Below, in pieces: positions 1 to 6,922 of a stretch of 17,335 nt of DNA (the stretch's first letter is position 1; each line of letters starts with the position of its first letter). This stretch comes from VGDP01 sp040905845 (lineage in GTDB: Bacteria > Pseudomonadota > Alphaproteobacteria > SP197): the NCBI GenBank assembly GCA_040905845.1, contig JBBDQV010000193.1:1-17335 (forward strand), in the 5' to 3' direction. Made by a program: the position numbers and the translations under genes. The notes under the pieces were generated by a model. It worked only from the letters and a program-made list of their open reading frames with translations, made no database searches and was not told the origin of the DNA.

Positions 1-703
1 CCGCGGCCGGGGCGAGCGAATCGGCCGCGAGGATGGGCTGAGCCACGATGATGCGCCGGTTGCCGCGCGGATCCTCGGGGACCAGATCGCCGACCAGGAG
101 CGCGCCCCAGTCGAGCGGCTCGGGCCGCCCGGCGAGCACGGACTCGATCGCGGTGGCGATGCGGTCCAGGGACGGGTCGAGCTGGCCCGGTGTCACCTCG
201 CCGCGGGCGATCCCCTCGACGATCAGGTCGACCGCGGCGAGCAGGCCGCGTGGGCTAGGGTCCGCCGCAAGGACTCCGAGCATGGGTTGAGCGCCGACGA
301 GCCGCTCGGCGAGCGCGGCGACCCGATCGGTCGGCAGATAAAGAATTCCGGCGCGCGCCTCGAGCGGCGCCGAGTCGGGCCGGCGCACCGCGCGCAGCAC
401 GTCGGCGCGCGCCGCCATGCGCGAAGCCAAGGCCGCCGCGGCCCGATCGGCCGCGGCGCCGTCGGCCGCCTCGACCACGACGACGAGCAGATCGTCGAGC
501 CGAGGAAAGGCCTTCCTGTAGGCGATCTCGTCCCGGCGGAACGGGACGTCGGCGTCGATCATCGACTCGGTGCTCGTGTCGACGGCGAGCCTCGGCACGA
601 CGAGTGCCCCGAGAGCGACGGTCACCACCAGCGCCATGCCGAGCGTGAGCGCGGCGCGCGCGGCGCAGGCGCGGACGATCAAGCCGCACAGCCGGCTCAC
701 CAT
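1..703 (-). CDS. hpnN: HpnN-like hopanoid-associated RND/MMPL transporter, N-terminal part (partial)
   Basis: An open frame runs on the minus strand from an ATG at 703-701 to the window edge without a stop, giving about 234 residues that start MVSRLCGLIVRACAARAALT. A single hydrophobic segment (about residues 13-40) is followed by a soluble periplasmic-type domain with VDTSTESMIDADVPFRRDE, then LLVVVVEAADG, VRRPD, LAERLVGAQPMLGVLAADPS and RRIIVAQPIL. This spacing and wording match the first TM helix and first periplasmic loop of the hopanoid-biosynthesis-associated RND transporters (HpnN), which move hopanoids to the outer membrane in alphaproteobacteria and Burkholderia. The remaining TM helices lie outside the window. 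No convincing Shine-Dalgarno precedes the start. Neighbouring hopanoid genes cannot be seen here. The family call (MMPL/RND) is firm; the HpnN subfamily is recalled from sequence pattern and less certain. Confidence 0.8.
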   Translation of the reverse strand, partial: MVSRLCGLIVRACAARAALTLGMALVVTVALGALVVPRLAVDTSTESMIDADVPFRRDEIAYRKAFPRLDDLLVVVVEAADGAAADRAAAALASRMAARADVLRAVRRPDSAPLEARAGILYLPTDRVAALAERLVGAQPMLGVLAADPSPRGLLAAVDLIVEGIARGEVTPGQLDPSLDRIATAIESVLAGRPEPLDWGALLVGDLVPEDPRGNRRIIVAQPILAADSLAPAA

Positions 704-728
704 GCCGCGTCGCGCCCGACGGTGGCGG

Positions 729-836
729 TCAGACGCCGTCGCCCGCGGCGTCCGCGCCGGCGAGCGAGGTCGCCCCGACGACGGCGAGGGCGGCGACGAG
801 CAGGATTTCGAGCCGCGGGATGGTCATGGAAGGCAT
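729..836 (-). CDS. possible 35-residue small membrane peptide
   Basis: A short minus-strand frame from ATG 836-834 to TGA 731-729 encodes a peptide starting MPSMTIPRLEILLVAALAVV and ending in a polar Gly/Asp-rich tail. Residues 10-27 form one hydrophobic segment, so the product could be a small single-pass membrane or secreted peptide. It lies 25 bases upstream of the hpnN-like start and on the same strand, so it could be the leader gene of that unit. A second in-frame ATG lies at 827-825. No clear ribosome binding site is visible, and in DNA this GC-rich a frame of this length is not rare, so it may be chance. Confidence 0.25.
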   Translation of the reverse strand: MPSMTIPRLEILLVAALAVVGATSLAGADAAGDGV

Positions 837-988
837 GGGGTCATCGCGAACGAGCGCACTTTGTCCACGCGCCGCCGGGCTGTCAACGGATCGGGGTCGG
901 CCAACGCTTTTCGATCGCGGCGCGCGGTGCTACGCTGTTGGTCTCGTTCAGTGCCCAGGCGCGACCGCTCGGGTCGGGGCGGCCGCGC

Positions 989-995
989 GAGGAGG
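989..995 (+). promoter_or_regulatory. ribosome binding site deciding the start at 1000
   Basis: GAGGAGG lies 4 bases before the ATG at 1000. It favours this start, which directly encodes a signal peptide, over the longer in-frame extension that begins upstream. Confidence 0.7.
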
Positions 996-999
996 TTCA

Positions 1000-1713
1000 A
1001 TGCGCCTCGTCCTCGCTATCGCTTTCGCCGCCGCCGGGGCGAGCCAGGCAGTTGCCGCGCCGCAGCTCATCGCCCTGCTGCCCACCAACGAGCCCGTGGC
1101 GCTGACCTGCGCCGACGGCACATGCACCGCCGAGCTCGCGACCTACTGTCTGCAGGAGCAACGTGGCGCGCCCGAGCCGGGCCAGGCGTACCGGCCACAA
1201 GGGGCTGGCGCGCTCGGTTTCGCCCTGGTCGATGCCGCGGGTGCCAGGATCGCGCTCGACGTTGAACCGACGATCCGGGCCGCGCGGACCTATGTCGCCG
1301 TGACCATCGCCATTCCGGACGGCGTCGCGGCCGGCGCAACCGGGATCGTGGTGGGCGATGGCGTCGTGCTGGTGCCCGAGCCGATCGCCGGCGACCCGAA
1401 TCCCCAATCGCCCGAGGAGATCGCCGATGCGACGATGCTCGCGCGCTCACTCGGCCAACGCCTGGTCGTCGCCTCGCCCGAGGTCCGCGTCGCGCTCGAC
1501 CTCGGCCGCGCCGCGAACGCGCTGACCGCCGGGGCGGATCAAGACACCCTCGGCGCCGACTTCCCGCCCGACTCGAGCGCCGTGCTCGAGGCGTGCCGGG
1601 GCATGGCGGCCATGGGCGGCGCCGATCTGCTGACTTGCCTGCGCGGGCGGCGCGATGCGCTGATCTCGGACGTCAACCTGAGGTATTGGCGCGCGCTCGC
1701 GACCGGGAGCTGA
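1000..1713 (+). CDS. secreted protein of unknown function (237 aa)
   Basis: The ATG at 1000 is chosen because GAGGAGG lies at 989-995 and because the product then begins with a classic Sec signal peptide, MRLVLAIAFAAAGASQAVAA, with likely cleavage after AVAA (residue 20). An in-frame upstream extension exists but would bury the signal. The mature part has Cys at about 37, 42 and 50 and two more near the C-terminus (EACRG and LTCLRG), suggesting a periplasmic protein with disulfides. A central beta-like stretch (residues about 70-130) is rich in Val, Ala and Gly. I recognise no catalytic motif and no named family. The gene diverges from the hpnN-like transporter, so the two could share the intergenic region 837-999. 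It ends just before two palindromic repeats that may help terminate transcription. Confidence 0.8.
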   Translation: MRLVLAIAFAAAGASQAVAAPQLIALLPTNEPVALTCADGTCTAELATYCLQEQRGAPEPGQAYRPQGAGALGFALVDAAGARIALDVEPTIRAARTYVAVTIAIPDGVAAGATGIVVGDGVVLVPEPIAGDPNPQSPEEIADATMLARSLGQRLVVASPEVRVALDLGRAANALTAGADQDTLGADFPPDSSAVLEACRGMAAMGGADLLTCLRGRRDALISDVNLRYWRALATGS

Positions 1714-1745
1714 GCCGGCCGCGAAGTCGGTGGTGACCACGACAG

Positions 1746-1792
1746 CGTTCGTGGTTCGAGACGCTTGCAGCGCAAGCTCCTCACCACGAACG
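1746..1792. repeat. intergenic palindromic repeat, copy 1
   Basis: The outer arms CGTTCGTGG (1746-1754) and CCACGAACG (1784-1792) are perfect inverted repeats, and inside them GCTTGC (1763-1768) pairs with GCAAGC (1772-1777). The conserved inner blocks TTCGAGACGC and GCTCCTCA also occur in the second copy 14 bases downstream. The pattern resembles the short dispersed intergenic palindromes of alphaproteobacterial genomes. It sits between two converging genes, where it could fold into a hairpin in either transcript. Confidence 0.75.
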
Positions 1793-1805
1793 GATAGGAT
1801 TTTGG

Positions 1806-1856
1806 CCGTTCGTCCTGAGGAGCGCGCCAAAGGCGCGCGTCTCGAAGGACGAGCGG
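1806..1856. repeat. intergenic palindromic repeat, copy 2 (opposite orientation)
   Basis: The outer arms are CCGTTCGTCCT (1806-1816) and AGGACGAGCGG (1846-1856), paired except for one position. The inner arms GCGCGCC (1822-1828) and GGCGCGC (1832-1838) enclose an AAA loop. Read on the minus strand this copy carries the same TTCGAGACGC and GCTCCTCA blocks as copy 1, while its stem bases differ in a compensated way. That indicates the same family inserted in the opposite direction, with pairing conserved rather than sequence. It may act as a bidirectional terminator or mRNA-stabilising hairpin. Confidence 0.75.
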
Positions 1857-1885
1857 ATCGTGATCTCACCTGAACGGGGCGTGGC

Positions 1886-3871
1886 CTACAGCGCCAGTCC
1901 GAGCTTGCGGCCTTCGTAGATCGCCGCGGGGGCGTGCCGGGGCGACAATCCGTCGCCGATGACGTGGAGTTCGAGCCCGCCGCCCGCCAGCGCATCGGCC
2001 AATTCGGTCGACGCGATGTTGGTCGTGGCCAGCACCAGGCTGTCGAACGGCAGGCGCTGTTCCGAGCCAGCCATGAGATCGCGGATCGTCGCCCCGTCGC
2101 CGTGCCATTCGACAATGGCCGATTCGACAAGGAACCGGGCGCCGGCCTTGCGCAGCCGCTCGCGCAGCGGCAGATCGACCGCCGTGCGCGCGAGCTCGCG
2201 CCCGACGAAGGGGTCGGGGGTGACGACGGTCAGCGTGTGGCCGCGTTCGGCCATGTGCCACGCCGTGCCGAGCCCGCGCCAGTTGCCGCCGTCGTCGAGC
2301 AGCAGCACGTTCGAGCCGAGCCTCGCCGCGCGGCCCATGACGTCCTCGACCGAGAAGACGTTGGGCCGCTCGACGCCGGGCATGACATCACGCGTCGGCA
2401 GGCCGCGCTGGTACCCCGTGGCGGCCGGCAGCGAGCCGGTGGCGAGCACGACCGCATCGGCGCCGAAACTCTCGACCTCGGTCGCCTCCATGTAGTGGTT
2501 GCGCCGAACGGTGACCTGCAACGCCTCGAGTCGGCGCTCGTACCACGCCAGGAGGTCGAGGATCTGGGCCCGGCGCGGCTGCTCGCCGGCGAGCCGGAAT
2601 TGACCGCCGAGACAGTCGGAGGCTTCGATGAGCGTCACCCTGTGGCCGCGTTCGGCGGCGACGCGCGCGGCCTCGAGCCCCGCCGGGCCGCCGCCGACCA
2701 CCAGGATGGCGCGCGGCGCGGCCGCCGGCGTGAAGCGATCGCCACCCCACTGGAACTCGCGACCTGCCGACGGGTTGACCAGGCACGAGATGTGATAGTC
2801 GCGGTAGCGTCGGCCCCAGCACATCTGGTTGCACGACAGGCACGGCCGGATCTCGTCGAGCCGGCCCTCGCGCGCCTTGTTGGCCATGTGCGGGTCGGCG
2901 ATCTGGCCGCGCACGATCGAGACCATGTCGGCCTGGCCCGAGCCGATGACGACGTCGGCGTTCTCGGGCGTGCGGATGTGGCTCTCGGCCTGGACACGGG
3001 CGTGACGCACCGCGGCCTTGATCGCCTCGGCGTAGGGCGCGCCGAGCTTATCCTCATGGACCACCGTCGGCATGATGCGGGTGAAGTCGTAGTAGCTGCC
3101 GGTGCCGATGGTCAGGTAATCGACCAGGCCGCGCGCATCCAGGTAGGCAGCGGCCTCCTGCTGGTCGGCGAGCGAAAGCACGTCGGGGCGCGAGGGATCG
3201 ACGCTCATGCACAGGCCGAGCACGAAGTCATCGCCGACGCGCGCGCGCATGCGTGACAGGCACGCGACGGCGAAGCGCATGCGGTTGTCCAGGCCGCCGC
3301 CCCAGCGGTCGGCGCGCCGGTTGGTGTAGGGCGACCAGAACTGCTCCAAGAGCGCGCCGTAGGCGGCCATGATCTCGGAGCCGTCGAACCCCGCCTCCTT
3401 GTCGCGCCGGGCGGCCTCGGCGAAGCACTCGATCAGCTCCTCGATCTCGGCCTCGGACATGCGGTGGCTGCCGTCGGAATCGTGCATCGACGGCAGGCCC
3501 GACGGCGACCAGTTGGCGTCGAGCGCGTTGTCCCAATCGCCGTGCGCGCCCAGGTGGTACATCTGGTGGATCATCACCGTGCCGTGGGCGTGGCACGCGT
3601 CGGTGATGCGCCGGAAGTAGGGGATCACCGCGTCGTCCTGGGCGAGGAAGTTGCCGCGCGTGAGCCGGGTCGCCTTATGCACCGGCGCGGGCTCGATGAC
3701 GATCATCGCCGCCCCGCCGATGGCGCGTTCCAGGTAGTAACCGTGGTGACGCTCGGCCGGCAGGCCGCGCTCGCTCATGTTCGCGGTGTGCGCGCCGAAC
3801 ACGAGCCGATGCTTGAGCGTCACGTGACGCAGCGCGAGCGGCTGGAACAGGTGCTTGAGGGGTTGGCTCAT
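1886..3871 (-). CDS. Old Yellow Enzyme-type FMN/FAD/4Fe-4S oxidoreductase (amine dehydrogenase / dienoyl-CoA reductase superfamily)
   Basis: From ATG 3871-3869 the product has 661 residues, normal for the trimethylamine dehydrogenase, 2,4-dienoyl-CoA reductase and N-methyl-amine demethylase superfamily. An upstream extension of 97 residues has no family similarity and was left out. Domains in order: an N-terminal FMN-binding TIM barrel (about 1-370) with HQMYHLGAHGDW near 102-113 and QFWSPYTNRRADRWGGGLDN near 177-196; a 4Fe-4S cluster motif with Cys344, Cys347, Cys351 and Cys363; and a C-terminal dinucleotide-binding region starting with the Rossmann motif GGGPAG at 393-398. The usual AHGYL before QF is AYGAL here, as I recall for the DgcA/StcD-like demethylases that oxidise dimethylglycine or N-methylproline. 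Electrons would pass from FMN to the cluster and on to an acceptor. It diverges from a DMT exporter and lies one gene away from xsc, hinting at an N-methylated or aminated substrate. The superfamily is certain; the substrate is inferred. Confidence 0.88.
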   Translation of the reverse strand: MSQPLKHLFQPLALRHVTLKHRLVFGAHTANMSERGLPAERHHGYYLERAIGGAAMIVIEPAPVHKATRLTRGNFLAQDDAVIPYFRRITDACHAHGTVMIHQMYHLGAHGDWDNALDANWSPSGLPSMHDSDGSHRMSEAEIEELIECFAEAARRDKEAGFDGSEIMAAYGALLEQFWSPYTNRRADRWGGGLDNRMRFAVACLSRMRARVGDDFVLGLCMSVDPSRPDVLSLADQQEAAAYLDARGLVDYLTIGTGSYYDFTRIMPTVVHEDKLGAPYAEAIKAAVRHARVQAESHIRTPENADVVIGSGQADMVSIVRGQIADPHMANKAREGRLDEIRPCLSCNQMCWGRRYRDYHISCLVNPSAGREFQWGGDRFTPAAAPRAILVVGGGPAGLEAARVAAERGHRVTLIEASDCLGGQFRLAGEQPRRAQILDLLAWYERRLEALQVTVRRNHYMEATEVESFGADAVVLATGSLPAATGYQRGLPTRDVMPGVERPNVFSVEDVMGRAARLGSNVLLLDDGGNWRGLGTAWHMAERGHTLTVVTPDPFVGRELARTAVDLPLRERLRKAGARFLVESAIVEWHGDGATIRDLMAGSEQRLPFDSLVLATTNIASTELADALAGGGLELHVIGDGLSPRHAPAAIYEGRKLGLAL

Positions 3872-3948
3872 GGTCGGGCCGGCGGCATGGCGTCCGGCCG
3901 ATCTTGGCACGCCGCGCGGGCCGCTTCTACGATGCCGGATCGGCGCGC

Positions 3949-3954
3949 TACAAT
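3949..3954 (+). promoter_or_regulatory. possible -10 element for the DMT exporter
   Basis: TACAAT at 3949-3954 is a good sigma-70 -10 hexamer about 100 bases before the exporter start, in the 184-base gap shared with the divergent oxidoreductase. No good -35 hexamer lies at the usual spacing (TTCTAC at 3925-3930 is poor), so the call is weak. Confidence 0.25.
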
Positions 3955-4055
3955 CGGGTTCGACGCGAGCGACCCGTGTTCCGGCGCCTTCGCAGGTTTC
4001 GTCTCCCCAGCCACGCTTCGATGTTCGTGACCCGTCGGCGCCCCTGGCGCATCGT

Positions 4056-5000
4056 ATGACACGGCCGGTGGGTCCGTCCGCCGACGCGGCGCGGCGCAGG
4101 CTGGCCGGCGCCATCTCGCTGTCCGTCGGCGTCGCTGTCTTCACCCTCCAGGACCTCGTCATGAAGCATCTGAGCGGGGACTACCCGGTGCACTTGGCCA
4201 TGGTGATCCGGAGCCTCGCGGCGCTGCCGTTCCTGCTGCTCTTCGTCCGCGTCGAATGCGGCCTCGCCGGCCTACGCAACCGATGGATCCCGTTCCTGAT
4301 CCTGCGCGGCGCGATCCAGATCGTCAGCTTCACGGCCTACTACCTGGCGTTTCCCGCGCTGCCCTTGGCGGTGGTCGTGGCCCTCTTCTTCACCGCGCCG
4401 CTGCTCATCACGGCGTTGTCCGGGCCGTTCCTCGGCGAGCGCGTAGGCGCCGCGCGCTGGCTCGCGGTGATCGTCGGGTTCGCCGGCGTCGTGCTGATCG
4501 CGCGGCCGAGCGACGGGATATTCGAGGCGGTCGCCGTGCTGCCGATCCTGTCCGCGTTCGGCTATGCCTGCGGCCAGCTCATCGTGCGGCGGATCGGGGC
4601 GGGCGTGGTCGCCTCGGTGACGGCGTTCTACCAGAACCTGATGTTCATGGCCGGCGGGCTCATGCTCGCACTCGCCGTCGGCGACGGCCGGCTCGCCGGC
4701 ACGGGCGACCCGAGCCTCGAGTTCCTGCTCAGGGCGTGGACCGTGCCGAGCTGGCTTGATTTTGGTCTGCTCGCGGTGTGCGGGCCGATCTCGGCGATCT
4801 CGATCTGGCTCATCAACAACGCGTACCGCACGACCGAAGCCAACCTTGTCGCCCCGTTCGAATTCACGGCGATGATCTGGGGCGTCGTCTGGGGCGCCGC
4901 CCTGTGGGGGGAGTTCCCCGAGCCCTTGACCTTCGCCGGCATCGCGCTCGTGCTCGGCGCCGGGCTGTTCGTCATGCGCAGCCGGCTGCCGGGCGGATGA
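4056..5000 (+). CDS. DMT superfamily (EamA) transporter
   Basis: From ATG 4056 the product has 314 residues, the usual length for EamA-type drug/metabolite transporters. It shows about ten hydrophobic helices in two repeats: SLSVGVAVFTLQDLVMKHLS opens the first and GLLAVCGPISAISIWLINNA lies in the second, which ends with ALVLGAGLFVMRSR. The motif GERVGAARWLAVIVGFAGVV, typical of the end of the first EamA repeat, is clear, as is the matching WGEFPEPLTFAGIALVL at the end of the second. The upstream in-frame extension is hydrophilic and Arg-rich and overlaps the divergent gene, so it was dropped. Members export amino acids, metabolites or toxic analogues across the inner membrane. The location next to an amine-oxidising flavoprotein suggests a substrate or product of that pathway, but nothing in the sequence identifies it. 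It converges on xsc with only 9 bases between the stop codons. Confidence 0.9.
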   Translation: MTRPVGPSADAARRRLAGAISLSVGVAVFTLQDLVMKHLSGDYPVHLAMVIRSLAALPFLLLFVRVECGLAGLRNRWIPFLILRGAIQIVSFTAYYLAFPALPLAVVVALFFTAPLLITALSGPFLGERVGAARWLAVIVGFAGVVLIARPSDGIFEAVAVLPILSAFGYACGQLIVRRIGAGVVASVTAFYQNLMFMAGGLMLALAVGDGRLAGTGDPSLEFLLRAWTVPSWLDFGLLAVCGPISAISIWLINNAYRTTEANLVAPFEFTAMIWGVVWGAALWGEFPEPLTFAGIALVLGAGLFVMRSRLPGG

Positions 5001-5012
5001 CGCGCCGCGTCA
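4998..5012. repeat. 15-base palindrome containing both converging stop codons
   Basis: TGACGCG (4998-5004) and CGCGTCA (5006-5012) form a perfect inverted repeat around one base. The TGA of the exporter is its left end and the TGA of xsc, read on the other strand, is its right end. There is no T-run, so it is not a standard terminator, but it could weakly stall both transcripts. Confidence 0.5.
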
Positions 5013-6728
5013 GCTGACCGAGAACGCCTTGTACTTGTCGAGCAGGCGCACCGGCTTCTTGAGCGCGTCGCGGCGGAACGGATCGCCGAGCTCCTGGGTG
5101 ACCATGATCTCGAGCACCGTCGGCCTGTTCGAGGCCGTCGCCTGACGCAAGGCGTCGCCCACCTGGTCCGGTTTGTCGACCGTGACGCCCTCCGCGCCCA
5201 TGGCGCGGGCTATGGCGGCGAAGGACGGGTTCTTCAGGTTGGTGCCGACGTAGCGGTCGGCGTAGAAGTCGATCTGGTTCTTCTTCTCGGCGCCCCACTG
5301 GCCGTTGTTGAACACGACGGCGGTGACGGGGATGGCCTCGCGCACGCAGGTCAGCGTCTCCTGCAGGCTCATGCCCCAGGCGCCGTCGCCGACATAGGCG
5401 ACCGCCGGCCGGTCGGGCGCCGCGACCCTGGCGCCGATCGCGGTCGGAAACGCGTAACCGCAGTTGCCGAAGCTCATGGCGGCGAAGAAGCTGCGCGGCT
5501 GCTCGAACCCGAGGTAGCTGTTCGAGACCGAGCAGATGTTGCCGATGTCGGTGGTCACCATGGCGTTCCTCGGCATCGCCTTCTCCAGCTCGCTGAGCGC
5601 CCTGCGCGGCGGCACGGGCGAGCCGTTCTTGAGCGACCAGGACTCGAGCTCGGCCTCCCAGTCCTTCTTCTGCCTGGCGACCTCGGAGAGCCGCGCGTCC
5701 TTGTTGCCGTGGGCGGCGAGGGCGCGGTTCGAGGTCTTGAGCCGGTCGAGGATGGCGGCGGCGGCGAGCCTGGCATCGCCCCAGACCCCGACGCTGATCG
5801 GCTTGACCAGGCCGAGCATATGGTGATCCGCGTCGACCTGGATGATCTTGGCGCCCTTCGGCCAGTAGTCGAGCCCGTGTTGCGGCAGGGTACCGAACGG
5901 ACCAAGCCGCGTGCCGAGCGCGAGCACCACGTCGGCCTGGGCGATGACCTTCATCGCCGCCTTCGAGCCCTGGTAGCCGAGCGGGCCGCACGCCAGGGGA
6001 TGGCTCGCCGGGAACGCGTCGTTGTGCAGGTAGCTGGTGACGACCGGCGCGGCGAGGTACTCGGCGAGCGCCTTGGCCTCGGCCTGGCCATCGGACATGA
6101 CAATGCCGCCGCCGGCGACGATGACCGGGAACTTGGCCCCGGCCAACGCGGCCGCCGCCGCGTCCAGGCTCGCCTCGCCGCCGGCCGAGCGCTCGATCCC
6201 GATCGGCGCCGGGATGTGGCCGTCGTACTCGCCGTAAAAGAAATCGCGTGGCACGTTGAGCTGCGCCGGGCCACGATCGCTGAGCGCGCGGTCGAAGCAG
6301 CGGCTGGTCAGCTCGGCCAGCCGGTCGGGCCGACTGACGTGGACCTGGAACTTGGTGATCTTCTCGAAGAAGGGGAGCTGCTCGGTCTCCTGGAAGCCGC
6401 CCAGCCCCTGGGTCGCCGAGCCGGTTTCCGGCGTGATCACGACCACTGGCGAATGGGCCCAGTAGGCGGCCGCCACGGCGGTGACGAAGTTCGTGATGCC
6501 CGGCCCGTTCTGGGCGATGCAGACGCCGTGGCGCCCGCTGACCCGGGAATAGCCGTCGGCCATGTGGCCGGCGCCTTGCTCGTGGGCGACCGAGATGAAC
6601 CGGATGCCGGCCGGCTCGAACAGGTCGAGCGCGTCCATGTAGGCCGAACCGACGATGCCGAACACATGGGTCACGCCATGCGCGACCAGCGTCTCGACGA
6701 AGGCTTCGCTCGGCGTCATGCGCGTCAT
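5010..6728 (-). CDS. xsc: sulfoacetaldehyde acetyltransferase (Xsc), TPP-dependent
   Basis: This enzyme cleaves sulfoacetaldehyde with phosphate into sulfite and acetyl phosphate, the central desulfonation step for taurine, isethionate and related C2 sulfonates in the cytoplasm. The 572-residue product has the full TPP-enzyme plan: N-terminal pyrimidine-binding domain with conserved Glu50 (AHEQGAGHMADGYSR), a central domain, and the C-terminal pyrophosphate-binding motif GDG at 447-449 ending in NN at 474-475. Features typical of Xsc rather than acetolactate synthase include GGFQETEQLPFFEK, HNDAFPASHPLACGPLGYQG, QWGAEKKNQ and the C-terminal QELGDPFRRDALKKPVR. It is slightly shorter than usual Xsc proteins (about 580-600). 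The start is fixed by GGGGAGGAAA on the minus strand. It diverges from the ABC importer operon, so the 194 bases between them probably hold a shared control region. No pta, tauR or sulfite exporter gene is in view. Confidence 0.87.
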   Translation of the reverse strand: MTRMTPSEAFVETLVAHGVTHVFGIVGSAYMDALDLFEPAGIRFISVAHEQGAGHMADGYSRVSGRHGVCIAQNGPGITNFVTAVAAAYWAHSPVVVITPETGSATQGLGGFQETEQLPFFEKITKFQVHVSRPDRLAELTSRCFDRALSDRGPAQLNVPRDFFYGEYDGHIPAPIGIERSAGGEASLDAAAAALAGAKFPVIVAGGGIVMSDGQAEAKALAEYLAAPVVTSYLHNDAFPASHPLACGPLGYQGSKAAMKVIAQADVVLALGTRLGPFGTLPQHGLDYWPKGAKIIQVDADHHMLGLVKPISVGVWGDARLAAAAILDRLKTSNRALAAHGNKDARLSEVARQKKDWEAELESWSLKNGSPVPPRRALSELEKAMPRNAMVTTDIGNICSVSNSYLGFEQPRSFFAAMSFGNCGYAFPTAIGARVAAPDRPAVAYVGDGAWGMSLQETLTCVREAIPVTAVVFNNGQWGAEKKNQIDFYADRYVGTNLKNPSFAAIARAMGAEGVTVDKPDQVGDALRQATASNRPTVLEIMVTQELGDPFRRDALKKPVRLLDKYKAFSVS

Positions 6729-6734
6729 GGCGGG

Positions 6735-6744
6735 TTTCCTCCCC
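6735..6744 (-). promoter_or_regulatory. ribosome binding site deciding the xsc start
   Basis: On the minus strand GGGGAGGAAA lies 6 bases before the ATG at 6728-6726. No comparable site precedes the more upstream in-frame ATG at 6760-6758, so the shorter protein is preferred; it also begins where the family normally begins. Confidence 0.75.
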
Positions 6745-6908
6745 CTGCTTTCCGCGTTCATAGCGGCGCGTCGCGGCGCCGGCAAGGGCGGCGGACCGCG
6801 GCCCGGCCGAAGAGGGGGCTTGACCATCATCGGGCGGTAACCGAATCTTGGTCAGCTTGGCATTCCGCCCGCGCGGCACGCGCGGCGACGGCTCGGTCCT
6901 ATACCTTC

Positions 6909-6915
6909 AGGGAGG
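6909..6915 (+). promoter_or_regulatory. ribosome binding site for the substrate-binding protein
   Basis: AGGGAGG lies 7 bases before ATG 6923 and 4 bases before the adjacent GTG at 6920. The spacing favours the ATG and rejects the longer in-frame extension starting at 6848. Confidence 0.7.
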
Positions 6916-6922
6916 AACAGTG

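Noticed and set aside
255..1265. Long plus- and minus-strand frames over the hpnN-like region
   Set aside because: Arg-rich composition without domains; the true reading is the edge-open minus frame with clear transporter sequence.
3872..4162. 97-residue N-terminal extension of the flavoprotein
   Set aside because: It is not family-like, crosses the divergent exporter gene, and the barrel domain starts normally at MSQPLKHLFQPL.
6857..6905. TTGGCA and TATACC as a promoter for the importer operon
   Set aside because: The spacing is 37 bases, and the -10 lies so close to the ribosome binding site that transcription would start inside it; no sigma-54 -12 match follows TTGGCA either.
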